This document shows positions 1 through 6,224 of a stretch of DNA of 8,668 nucleotides, piece after piece; position 1 is the first letter of the stretch; each line of letters begins with the position of its first letter. The stretch spans positions 1 through 8,668 of the forward strand of contig USPI01000050.1 of the NCBI GenBank assembly GCA_900556535.1, written 5' to 3'. The notes under the pieces are model-generated. The model was not told the DNA's origin. It was given only the letters and a program-made list of their open reading frames with translations, and searched no databases. Position numbers and translations under genes: made by a program. The DNA comes from an uncultured Eubacteriales bacterium (lineage in GTDB: Bacteria > Bacillota > Clostridia > Oscillospirales > Oscillospiraceae).

Positions 1-19
1 TTAAATAGTCCGTTTGATA

Positions 20-48
20 ATTATACCATACCGGGAGTTTGAAAACAA
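20..48 (-). promoter_or_regulatory. Putative leftward promoter for a gene beyond the left edge
   Basis: On the minus strand, a perfect TATAAT -10 box (25 down to 20) is preceded by TGG, giving an extended -10 (TGGTATAAT). Seventeen bases upstream is TTGTTT (48 down to 43), a half-matched -35 box. Transcription would start near position 13 and leave the window on the left. Its place just beyond the terminator of the dehydrogenase gene fits a new leftward transcription unit. This is a sequence match only; the gene it would serve is not visible. Confidence 0.45.
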
Positions 49-91
49 CTCTTGCAATAAGAGGAAATGCGGGAGAGGAGGTAACTGGCAT

Positions 92-125
92 AAAAAAGCA
101 GCACCCACTGTGGGTGCTGCTTTTT
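92..125. terminator. Bidirectional Rho-independent terminator
   Basis: A perfect 10-bp GC-rich stem, GCAGCACCCA (98-107) with TGGGTGCTGC (111-120), closes a 3-base CTG loop. It is flanked by six A (92-97) and five T (121-125), so the stem can extend through A-T pairs and a U-tract follows on either strand. It lies 10 bases past the stop codon of the minus-strand dehydrogenase gene and would end that transcript. It would also stop any rightward transcription entering from the left. Confidence 0.9.
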
Positions 126-135
126 GACTTATATT

Positions 136-1530
136 TTATTTGCCGAGGCGCTCGGAGATGACCTGCGCGACCTTGACGCCGGAGGCTGCCGCCTGAGCGA
201 GACCGCGGGTGATGCCCGCGCCGTCGCCTATTGCGAAGAAGTTCGAGAACTTTGTCTCCAGCTCACCCGACAGCTCAAGGCGGGAGGAGTAGAACTTGAC
301 CTCTGCGCCGTAGAGCAGGGTGTCGTAGTTCGCGGTGCCCGGTGCGATCTTGTCGAGAGTGTAGATCATTTCGATGATGTCGTCAAGCTGTCTCTTGGGC
401 AGAGCGAGGCTGAGATCGCCCGGGACTGCCGCTGTGAGCGTGGGGCGGGTGTAGGACTGAGCAAGACGGTGCTCGTTGGTGCGAATGCCCTTTACGAGGT
501 CGCCGAAGCGCTGTACGAGTACGCCGCCGGAGAGCATATTGCTAAGCGAGGCGATGTGCTTGCCGTAGCGGTAGGGCTGATCGAAGGGCTCGGTGAAGCG
601 GTTGGAAACGAGAAGCGCGAAGTTGGTGTTCTCGCTGCGCAGAGCGGGGTCGGAGTAGGAGTGACCGTTTACGGTGTTGATGCCCTCGACGTTCTCGGCG
701 ACGACGTGACCGTAGGGGTTCATGCAGAAGGTGCGGACCTTGTCGCCGTACTGCTTGGTGCGGTAGATGAGCTTGGACTCGTACACAACGTCGGTTATGT
801 GCTCAAACACGGTCGCGGGCAGCTCGACGCGAACCCCGACGTCCACCTGATTGTTAATGAGCTTGACGCCGAGCTTTCTGCACTGCTCGGAGAACCATTC
901 CGCGCCGCTTCTGCCGGGAGCGACGATGAGGTAGGCGCATCTGACGGTGTCGCCGTTTTTGAGGGAAAGCTCGTAGCCGTCGTCGACACGGTCGATGGAA
1001 ACGACCTCGGTGCGGAAGCGGTATTCGATGACCTTGCGCAGGTCCTCGTACATATTCTGAAGAATGCGAAGGTTATTCTCGGTGCCGAGGTGCTTGACCT
1101 TTGCCTGAAGAAGGTGCAGGTCGTGCTTCAGTGCCTCGCGTTCGAGAGCCTTTGCCTCGGGGGTGTCGGTCGAGAAAGTCTTGTCAGTCGCGCCGTATTT
1201 CATGTTGACGGTGTCAACGTAGTTTATAAGCTCCATGACCTCGTCGTCGTCCATGAAATCGGTCAGCCAGCCGCCGAACTGGGTCGTGAAGTTATATTTG
1301 CCGTCGGAAAACGCACCCGCGCCGCCGAAGCCGCACATGGTGTCGCAAATGCTGCAATGGATGCATTCCTTGACCTTGCCTGCAACAATGGGGCAATGCC
1401 TCGAATAGATATCTCCGCCCTGGTCGAGAACGCAGATCTTAAGCTCGGGATGACGGGCAATAAGCTCGTAACCGGCAAAAATACCGGCCGTGCCGCATCC
1501 GATTATCGCAACGTCGTAGTTTGAATTCAT
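136..1530 (-). CDS. NAD(P)/FAD-dependent dehydrogenase (COG2509-like) with N-terminal cysteine cluster
   Basis: This is a 464-residue flavoprotein oxidoreductase, probably cytosolic. A Rossmann dinucleotide-binding motif, GCGTAG, sits at residues 11-16 after a hydrophobic strand. The stretch GFGGAGAFSDGK (67-78) is what I associate with the COG2509 'FAD-dependent dehydrogenase' family. A C-terminal FAIGDGAG (432-439) is the usual second FAD contact of this fold. Residues 46-66 hold five cysteines, with C-x2-C-x2-C-x3-C at C56, C59, C62 and C66; this spacing resembles a ferredoxin 4Fe-4S motif, but cluster binding is only inferred. An in-frame ATG lies 15 bases upstream (1545) with no ribosome binding site. 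The chosen ATG at 1530 has GGGAG eight bases before it, so I prefer it. The gene stands alone, divergent from the lipid operon. Substrate and electron acceptor are unknown. Family assignment is confident, precise role is not. Confidence 0.87.
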   Translation of the reverse strand: MNSNYDVAIIGCGTAGIFAGYELIARHPELKICVLDQGGDIYSRHCPIVAGKVKECIHCSICDTMCGFGGAGAFSDGKYNFTTQFGGWLTDFMDDDEVMELINYVDTVNMKYGATDKTFSTDTPEAKALEREALKHDLHLLQAKVKHLGTENNLRILQNMYEDLRKVIEYRFRTEVVSIDRVDDGYELSLKNGDTVRCAYLIVAPGRSGAEWFSEQCRKLGVKLINNQVDVGVRVELPATVFEHITDVVYESKLIYRTKQYGDKVRTFCMNPYGHVVAENVEGINTVNGHSYSDPALRSENTNFALLVSNRFTEPFDQPYRYGKHIASLSNMLSGGVLVQRFGDLVKGIRTNEHRLAQSYTRPTLTAAVPGDLSLALPKRQLDDIIEMIYTLDKIAPGTANYDTLLYGAEVKFYSSRLELSGELETKFSNFFAIGDGAGITRGLAQAAASGVKVAQVISERLGK

Positions 1531-1574
1531 GATGATCGCTCCCATATGTAGTCTGGGCCAAAACAGCCCTCGGT

Positions 1575-1603
1575 ATTATACGGATTTCGCGTGGCATAGT
1601 AAT
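1575..1603 (-). promoter_or_regulatory. Possible promoter of the FAD dehydrogenase gene
   Basis: On the minus strand, a perfect TATAAT (1580 down to 1575) lies 44 bases upstream of the preferred start codon. The -35 region at normal spacing is poor: TTACTA at 16 bases or ATTACT at 17 bases. Expected start of transcription is near 1568, giving a leader of about 38 bases that contains a weak GGGC/GCCC hairpin (1555-1569). The -10 match in an AT-rich divergent gap is suggestive; the weak -35 keeps confidence low. Confidence 0.4.
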
Positions 1604-1677
1604 TAATAAATTGTAAATTTTCATTGACTTTTCGTGAGTTACCGAACATTTGCCGCTCGGAGTGTATTGCCAATAAC

Positions 1678-1706
1678 TTGACGAGAGGGATAATTGACGG
1701 TAAAAT
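1678..1706 (+). promoter_or_regulatory. Putative sigma-70-type promoter of the lipid operon
   Basis: TTGACG (1678-1683, five of six consensus) and TAAAAT (1701-1706, five of six) are separated by exactly 17 bases. Transcription would begin near 1713, about 48 bases before the preferred start codon of the phosphatidyltransferase gene. A second TTGACG at 1694-1699 has no well-spaced -10 box. Because the following five genes overlap or nearly touch, this is probably the main promoter for all of them. Confidence 0.65.
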
Positions 1707-1760
1707 ATACTTTGCAAAACTATAGACGGAGATGGTGAGAAAATGTCAGGAGAACCTAAA

Positions 1761-2321
1761 ATGAGAGACATCGGAAAGCAGATCCGCGAGGAAGCGTTTT
1801 CTGTCCCGAACCTGCTGAGCTACTTCCGCCTGCTGCTGATACCGCTTTTCGTGGTGCTGTATGTGCGCGAGGAGTTTGCGAGCGCACTGATAACGCTGGC
1901 AGCCAGCGGCCTGAGCGACATTCTTGACGGGCGCATTGCGCGCAAATTCAACATGGTGACGGATCTGGGCAAGGTGCTCGACCCCGTTGCGGATAAGCTG
2001 ACGCAGTGCGCGATGATGTTCTGCGTTGCCATGCGTTTCCCCGCGATGTGGTGGCTCTTGGGGCTTCACGTCGTCAAGGAGCTCGTCATGCTCGGCATGG
2101 GCTGGTACGTCCTTAAAAAGACCGACACCGTAAACAGCGCCATATGGGTCGGAAAGCTGTGCACGGGCGTTATCTACGCCGTCATGATGCTGCACGTCAT
2201 TTACCCCTATCTTCCGCAGACGGTATCCGTGGGCTGCACGGTCGTGTGCGCGGCGCTCATAGTGCTGAGCCTTATCGTCTACACGGCAAGGTACGTTAAA
2301 ATACTCGGAGGCGAAAAATGA
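1761..2321 (+). CDS. CDP-alcohol phosphatidyltransferase (PgsA-like)
   Basis: This integral membrane enzyme transfers a phosphatidyl group from CDP-diacylglycerol to an alcohol, releasing CMP. Numbered from the upstream ATG at 1743, the complete family signature D-x2-D-G-x2-A-R-x8-G-x3-D-x3-D is present: D59, D62, G63, A66, R67, G76, D80 and D84. These acidic residues bind the metal ions and catalyse the reaction in known family members. Several hydrophobic segments follow the signature, as expected for the six-helix fold; a length of about 190 residues is normal. I prefer the ATG at 1761 because AGGAG (1748-1752) lies eight bases before it. The ATG at 1743 would add six residues and has only a weak GGTGA upstream. 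The acceptor cannot be read: glycerol-3-phosphate (phosphatidylglycerophosphate synthase) is the commonest, while inositol phosphate, phosphatidylglycerol or another alcohol is possible. It heads the operon and overlaps the next gene by ATGA. Confidence 0.9.
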   Translation: MRDIGKQIREEAFSVPNLLSYFRLLLIPLFVVLYVREEFASALITLAASGLSDILDGRIARKFNMVTDLGKVLDPVADKLTQCAMMFCVAMRFPAMWWLLGLHVVKELVMLGMGWYVLKKTDTVNSAIWVGKLCTGVIYAVMMLHVIYPYLPQTVSVGCTVVCAALIVLSLIVYTARYVKILGGEK

Positions 2322-2788
2322 GCCTTTTGTATGCTGCGCTGTATGTTGCGGCGCTCGGAATACTGTCGCATTTTGTCGGTCAGGCGCTGCCGAGGGCACA
2401 TTTTGACCCGCAAAAATTTCCTTACCGCAGCGCGGACTGGGAAAACGGCGGCAAGGTCTATGAAAAGCTCGGCATAAAGCACTGGAAGGACAGGCTGCCG
2501 GACATGAGCAAAATAATGCCCGACATGGTCAAGAAGAAAATGTCGGCGGTGAAATCACAGGGCATGGACGTGCTCATTGCCGAGACCTGCGTTGCCGAGT
2601 GCGTGCATTGGGCGCTCATGCTGCTGTCGCTGGGAATATTCTTCTTCTGGCGAGGTGCGTGGGCGGTCGTTTTCTGGCTCGTGTATAATCTTCTCGGCAA
2701 CCTGCCGTTTATAATCATTCAAAGATACAACAGACCGAGGCTCGCAATGCTTGAGCAGCGGAGAAAAAGGAGGGCGGCAAAGGAATGA
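2318..2788 (+). CDS. Small membrane protein, CrtO-like acyltransferase family
   Basis: This is a 156-residue membrane protein resembling the family of glycosyl-4,4'-diaponeurosporenoate acyltransferase (CrtO), which in Staphylococcus aureus adds a fatty acyl chain to the sugar of a glycosylated carotenoid during staphyloxanthin synthesis. I recognise the layout rather than a formal profile match. There is an N-terminal hydrophobic helix (about 2-22), then a soluble part with FPYRSADWENGGKVYEKLG (34-52) and WKDRLPD (56-62). A polar motif ETCVAECVH (89-97) carries E89, E94 and H97. Two more hydrophobic segments follow (about 98-111 and 114-134), then YNRPRL (137-142) and a very basic tail. E94/H97 are candidate catalytic residues by inference. 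The ATG overlaps the previous stop (ATGA), with GGAGG at 2307-2311. No carotenoid genes are visible, and the next gene makes glycolipids, so a glycosylated diacylglycerol is a more likely acceptor here. Confidence 0.65.
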   Translation: MSLLYAALYVAALGILSHFVGQALPRAHFDPQKFPYRSADWENGGKVYEKLGIKHWKDRLPDMSKIMPDMVKKKMSAVKSQGMDVLIAETCVAECVHWALMLLSLGIFFFWRGAWAVVFWLVYNLLGNLPFIIIQRYNRPRLAMLEQRRKRRAAKE

Positions 2789-4839
2789 AGGTACTGATAC
2801 TCACCTGTGCCACCGGCGGAGGACACAACAGCGCCGCTGCCGCGCTGTGCGAATATTTTGAAAAGCAGGGCTGCGAGTGCGACGTTGTCAACGCGCTCGG
2901 TTTCCTGCCCAAGGCCCGCGCCGATTTTATCAGCCGCGGTCACGAGCTTGCGTATAAATACGCCCCGCGCCTTTACGGAGCGGGCTACCGCATAAGCGAA
3001 AAGCTGCCGCAGAACAGGGCCATCTACGAGCAGAACGCAAAGGGCGCGGACGAGCTGTGCAAGACGCTTTTCAGCGGCAGCTACGACGTCGTCATAAGCG
3101 TGCATATCTTCGCCGCCATCATGATGACCGAGCTGAGGATAAACCGCGAAATAAACATCCCGAGCTTCTTCGTTGCGACCGACTACACCTGCTCGCCCGG
3201 AGTTTCGGAAATTGACGCGGATAAGTTTTTCATCCCCCACGAGAAGCTGCGCGAGGAGTTTGAGTCTCAGGGCGTGCCGTCGGGCAGAATAGTTGCGTCC
3301 GGTATCCCCGTGCGCGAGGAGTTCTGCCGCAAGACCGAAAAGGGCATGGCTCGCCGCGCTCTGGGCATGAGCGAGGAGGGCAGGATGCTTCTGCTGTGCT
3401 GCGGCAGCATGGGCTGCGGCCCGATACGCAGCATCGCGCTCAAGATAGGCGAGGTGCTCGGCGAAAACGACAGCCTCGTTATCGTCTGCGGCAGCAATCA
3501 CCAGCTCGAAAAGGATCTGCAATTCCTCACGGGCGACGATATAAGAATAAAAATCTGCGGCTTCACCGACAAGATGAGCCTTTACATGGACGCTGCGGAT
3601 CTCGTCATCACCAAGGCGGGCGGACTGAGCACGACCGAGGCCGTCATGAAGCGCCTGCCGATACTGTATATTGACGCGGTGCCCGGCTGCGAGAGCCGCA
3701 ATATCGAGTTCATGACCGAAAACGCATACGCGCTCGAGGCGGACACGGCATCAGGCATGGTGAGCCTTGTCGAGACCTGCCTGAGCGGTGCGGTCGATCC
3801 CATGGAGATGGTGCGCCAGCGCGAGCGTGATTTCCCCTTTGAGGCGGCAAAGACCGTTTACGACACAGTCCTTGCCGAGTACGAGCGCTTTGACAAGGAA
3901 CGCTCCGACGCGCAGTCCGAGCCGGAGGAGGTGCACACACGCACCATGCCCGAGGCGCAGAAGCAGATGATGCTCATAATAAATCCCGTTGCGGGCAAGG
4001 GCGAAATGATGCGAAATCTCGCGGAGGTCACGGGTATATTCATGGACGCGGGCTATCGCGTGAGCTTCTACCCCACGCGCGAGCGCGGCGACGCGACGGA
4101 GTACGTCAAGGCATACGGCGCGGGCTATGATATTATCTGCTGCTCCGGCGGCGACGGAACGATGAACGAGGTCGCGGCGGGGCTTATCGAGGCGGGTCTG
4201 GACATACCCGTGGGCTATATGCCGTCCGGCTCGACGAACGATTTTGCCGAATTTCACGGCATCAGCACCGACGTCGTCAAGACCGCGAAGAGGATAGTTT
4301 CCGGCAAGGAGCACCGCGTTGACGTCGGCAGGCTCGGCGCGAAGTATTTCATAAACGCGGCGGATTTCGGCGCATTCACATGGCTGCCGTACACCACTCC
4401 GCAGCGGCTCAAGAATAAGCTCGGCTTCTACGCCTACGTGCTTGACGGCATAAGGGATCTTGCAAAGCTGCAAAGCGAGCACCTGCGCATCACGATGAAC
4501 GGGCAGACCAAGGAGGGCGAATATATCTTCGGCATCGTCGCGTCCTCAAGCGAGCTTGCCGGTGCGCTCGATTTCTTCGGGCAGAAGGTCGTCGCCGACG
4601 ACGGACTGTTCGAGGTGCTGCTCATTCGCCTTCCGACCTCCACGGCGGAGCTTCAGGCGACCATAAACGCGCTTGGAAGCCAAAATCTCAACAACGAGCT
4701 CATTTCCTTCTGCCGCACCGACAGGATCGAGATCGAGTGCATGAAAAAGCTGACGTGGGCGCTTGACGGCGAAAAATGCGTGGGCGGAAGCCGCCATACG
4801 CTCGAAATGCTCACGAGGCGGATAAGGATAGTATACTGA
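2785..4839 (+). CDS. Fusion of MGDG-synthase/UgtP-like glycosyltransferase and DgkB/YegS-type lipid kinase
   Basis: The 684-residue protein has two enzyme domains. Residues 1-365 resemble GT28-family diacylglycerol glycosyltransferases (UgtP, MGDG synthase): GGGHNSAA (11-18), YDVVISVH (100-107), an ATDY segment (131-134), GIPVREEF (173-180), GFTDKM (259-264) and the sugar-nucleotide-binding KAGGLSTTEA (277-286). Such enzymes add glucose or galactose from a UDP-sugar to diacylglycerol at the inner membrane face. A charged linker (about 366-394) follows. Residues 395-684 form a DAGK_cat lipid kinase: NPVAGKG (400-406), GGDGTMNEV (455-463), SGSTNDFA (481-488), DDGLFEV (605-611, probable catalytic Asp) and DGEK (661-664). 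It resembles DgkB in the VDVG and YFIN region too. There is no frameshift or internal start suggesting two proteins. The arginine usual after NDFA/NDFG is Glu489. AAGGAGGG lies ten bases before the ATG, which overlaps the previous stop. Sugar donor and exact lipid substrates are inferred. Confidence 0.92.
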   Translation: MKVLILTCATGGGHNSAAAALCEYFEKQGCECDVVNALGFLPKARADFISRGHELAYKYAPRLYGAGYRISEKLPQNRAIYEQNAKGADELCKTLFSGSYDVVISVHIFAAIMMTELRINREINIPSFFVATDYTCSPGVSEIDADKFFIPHEKLREEFESQGVPSGRIVASGIPVREEFCRKTEKGMARRALGMSEEGRMLLLCCGSMGCGPIRSIALKIGEVLGENDSLVIVCGSNHQLEKDLQFLTGDDIRIKICGFTDKMSLYMDAADLVITKAGGLSTTEAVMKRLPILYIDAVPGCESRNIEFMTENAYALEADTASGMVSLVETCLSGAVDPMEMVRQRERDFPFEAAKTVYDTVLAEYERFDKERSDAQSEPEEVHTRTMPEAQKQMMLIINPVAGKGEMMRNLAEVTGIFMDAGYRVSFYPTRERGDATEYVKAYGAGYDIICCSGGDGTMNEVAAGLIEAGLDIPVGYMPSGSTNDFAEFHGISTDVVKTAKRIVSGKEHRVDVGRLGAKYFINAADFGAFTWLPYTTPQRLKNKLGFYAYVLDGIRDLAKLQSEHLRITMNGQTKEGEYIFGIVASSSELAGALDFFGQKVVADDGLFEVLLIRLPTSTAELQATINALGSQNLNNELISFCRTDRIEIECMKKLTWALDGEKCVGGSRHTLEMLTRRIRIVY

Positions 4840-4840
4840 C

Positions 4841-5680
4841 ATGACCGAATTGCGCGATATAGAGCTTGCCGCTCTCGACCTTGACGATACGACGCTGCTG
4901 AGCGATTCGAGCCTCGCCGAGGAAACGGAGAGCGCGATAAGAGCCGCCATTGATGCGGGGATCGAGATAGTCATCGCGTCCGGCAGAGCCTTCAAGGCCC
5001 TGCCCGAGCGGGTATGCGCGATACCGGGCATACGGTATGCGATAACCTCAAACGGCGCCGCCGTTGTGAAAAATCCCGGCGGCGAGCGGATAATGAGCCT
5101 CACGCTGCGTGCCGACGAGGTCATGCGGGTGCTCAAAATTTTCGAGGGCGAGCTGATGGAGGTGTTCGTCGGCGGTCAGGCGTACTGCGACGCGAAATAC
5201 ATGGCGCAGCCGCTCAAATACGGCTGTTCGCCGCGGTATGTTTCCTATGTGCAGACGACGCGCCTGCCGCAGGAGGATATGGCGAAGTTTATGCGGCGTA
5301 ATGCCGACAGGCTCGACAGCATTGATGTATTGTGCCGCACCGCCGAGCACATGGACGAGCTTTGGGAGAAAACGCGGCTGCTGCAAAATGCCTACGTCAC
5401 GAGCTCCTCGCCGCGGCTCATTGAAATTTCGGATAAAAACGCGGGCAAGGGCGCGGCGCTCGGCAGGCTGTGCGAAAGGCTCGGAATTTTGCCCGAGCGT
5501 ACCGCCGCGTTCGGAAACGGAGATAACGACGCGGATATGCTCGCCTTTGCGGGGCTGGGCGTCGCCGTAGAAAACGCAAGCGCGCGCTGCCGCGCCGCCG
5601 CGGACATCGTGTGCCCTAAAAACGATGAGCACGGCGTTGCGAAGATACTTTATGAGATGATCGGAGCGAAAAAGGCGTGA
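4841..5680 (+). CDS. Cof-type HAD-superfamily (IIB) phosphatase
   Basis: This 279-residue soluble hydrolase belongs to the HAD-IIB/Cof group, which dephosphorylates sugar phosphates, flavin nucleotides and similar small metabolites through an aspartyl-phosphate. All four HAD motifs are visible. Motif I is DLDDT (13-17), with D13 the nucleophile and D15 the acid/base. Motif II is IASGR (45-49). The motif III lysine is K203 in NAGKGAAL. Motif IV is GNGDNDADM (225-233). The region between motifs II and III (about 85-195) is the substrate-choosing C2 cap. Length is typical. The ATG follows the fusion gene's stop after one base and has only a weak, distant AAGGA (4824-4828), so it is probably translated by coupling. 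Its place in a lipid operon could mean it handles a phosphorylated sugar or lipid head-group intermediate, but this is speculation; Cof enzymes are notoriously promiscuous. Confidence 0.9.
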   Translation: MTELRDIELAALDLDDTTLLSDSSLAEETESAIRAAIDAGIEIVIASGRAFKALPERVCAIPGIRYAITSNGAAVVKNPGGERIMSLTLRADEVMRVLKIFEGELMEVFVGGQAYCDAKYMAQPLKYGCSPRYVSYVQTTRLPQEDMAKFMRRNADRLDSIDVLCRTAEHMDELWEKTRLLQNAYVTSSSPRLIEISDKNAGKGAALGRLCERLGILPERTAAFGNGDNDADMLAFAGLGVAVENASARCRAAADIVCPKNDEHGVAKILYEMIGAKKA

Positions 5681-6195
5681 TAAGACAGGCAAATGCCGCG
5701 GATATTGACGCGATCGAAGAAATTTACGATAACATTCACGCCGCCGAGGAGCGCGGCGAGCTTTGCATTGGCTGGGCGCGGGGTGTCTATCCCGTGCGCG
5801 GGACCGCCGAGGCCGCACTGCGCAGGGGCGAGCTGTTCGTTTTTGACGACGCGGGCGTCGTGAAGGCGGCGGGGATAATAAACAAGACGCAGGTAGACGT
5901 TTACGAAGGAGCGCCGTGGAAATATGCCGCCGAGCCGGACGAGGTGTGCGTTCTGCATACGCTCACGGTCGAGCCGGGCTGCGCGGGCGGCGGGATAGGA
6001 ACGAAATTCGTCGCGTTTTACGAGGAATATGCCGCTTTTCACGGCTGCACGGTGCTGAGGATGGACACCAACGCGAAAAACGCCGCCGCACGCAGACTGT
6101 ACGCGCGCTTGGGCTACCGCGAGGCGTGCATAGTCCCATGCGTGTTTAACGGACTTGCGGGCGTAAACTTAGTCCTGCTCGAAAAGAAGATATGA
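5677..6195 (+). CDS. GNAT-family N-acetyltransferase
   Basis: This is a 172-residue acetyl-CoA-dependent acyltransferase of the GNAT fold, probably cytosolic. The central strand LHTLTVEP (93-100) runs into the pyrophosphate-binding loop GCAGGGIGTKFV (101-112), the motif A pattern xxGxGxG/A. Motif B follows with N132, then NAAARRLYARLGY (135-147), the classical helix and turn before the last strands. The start is GTG at 5677, which overlaps the TGA of the HAD gene; GGAG (5663-5666) lies ten bases upstream, and translation is probably coupled. It is the last gene of the operon, ending directly on the terminator, whose A-tract includes the final base of its stop codon. The substrate (amine, amino acid or protein) is not predictable. 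It may have no direct link to lipids, since GNAT genes often ride at the end of operons. Confidence 0.9.
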   Translation: MIRQANAADIDAIEEIYDNIHAAEERGELCIGWARGVYPVRGTAEAALRRGELFVFDDAGVVKAAGIINKTQVDVYEGAPWKYAAEPDEVCVLHTLTVEPGCAGGGIGTKFVAFYEEYAAFHGCTVLRMDTNAKNAAARRLYARLGYREACIVPCVFNGLAGVNLVLLEKKI

Positions 6196-6223
6196 AAAAA
6201 TCCGCTCTGTGAGCGGATTTTTT
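6195..6223. terminator. Bidirectional terminator between convergent operons
   Basis: A 7-bp stem TCCGCTC (6201-6207) with GAGCGGA (6211-6217) closes a TGT loop. It is flanked by six A (6195-6200) and six T (6218-6223), so the pairing can extend to 13 bp. It starts at the last base of the GNAT stop codon and ends one base before the stop codon of the minus-strand transporter gene, so one element serves both operons. Confidence 0.92.
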
Positions 6224-6224
6224 G

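Noticed and set aside
74..92. A strong ribosome-binding-like AGAGGAGGT on the plus strand before the terminator
   Set aside because: No ATG, GTG or TTG follows at proper spacing, and the only nearby near-start (CTG at 85) meets a stop after two codons; the hairpin follows directly. Probably chance purine-rich sequence.
124..1524. A 466-codon plus-strand open frame opposite the dehydrogenase gene
   Set aside because: It runs antisense to a gene with clear FAD-binding motifs, has low-complexity Val/Ala/Glu/Asp-rich sequence and no recognisable domain. It also starts just past the terminator with no ribosome binding site; a GC-rich codon-bias shadow.
1694..1699. Second TTGACG as an alternative -35 box of the lipid operon
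   Set aside because: At 16-18 base spacing downstream there is no good -10 hexamer (AAACTA at 17); TATAGA is 21 bases away. The TTGACG at 1678 pairs far better with TAAAAT at 1701.
3751..4482. A 243-codon minus-strand open frame inside the fusion gene
   Set aside because: It lies antisense to the linker and kinase domain, whose motifs are intact; no ribosome site or family resemblance.
2785..4839. Possibility that the fusion is two genes joined by a sequencing or assembly error
   Set aside because: The reading frame is continuous through a charged linker with normal codon use, and there is no ribosome binding site and good start codon at the start of the kinase domain near residue 395.
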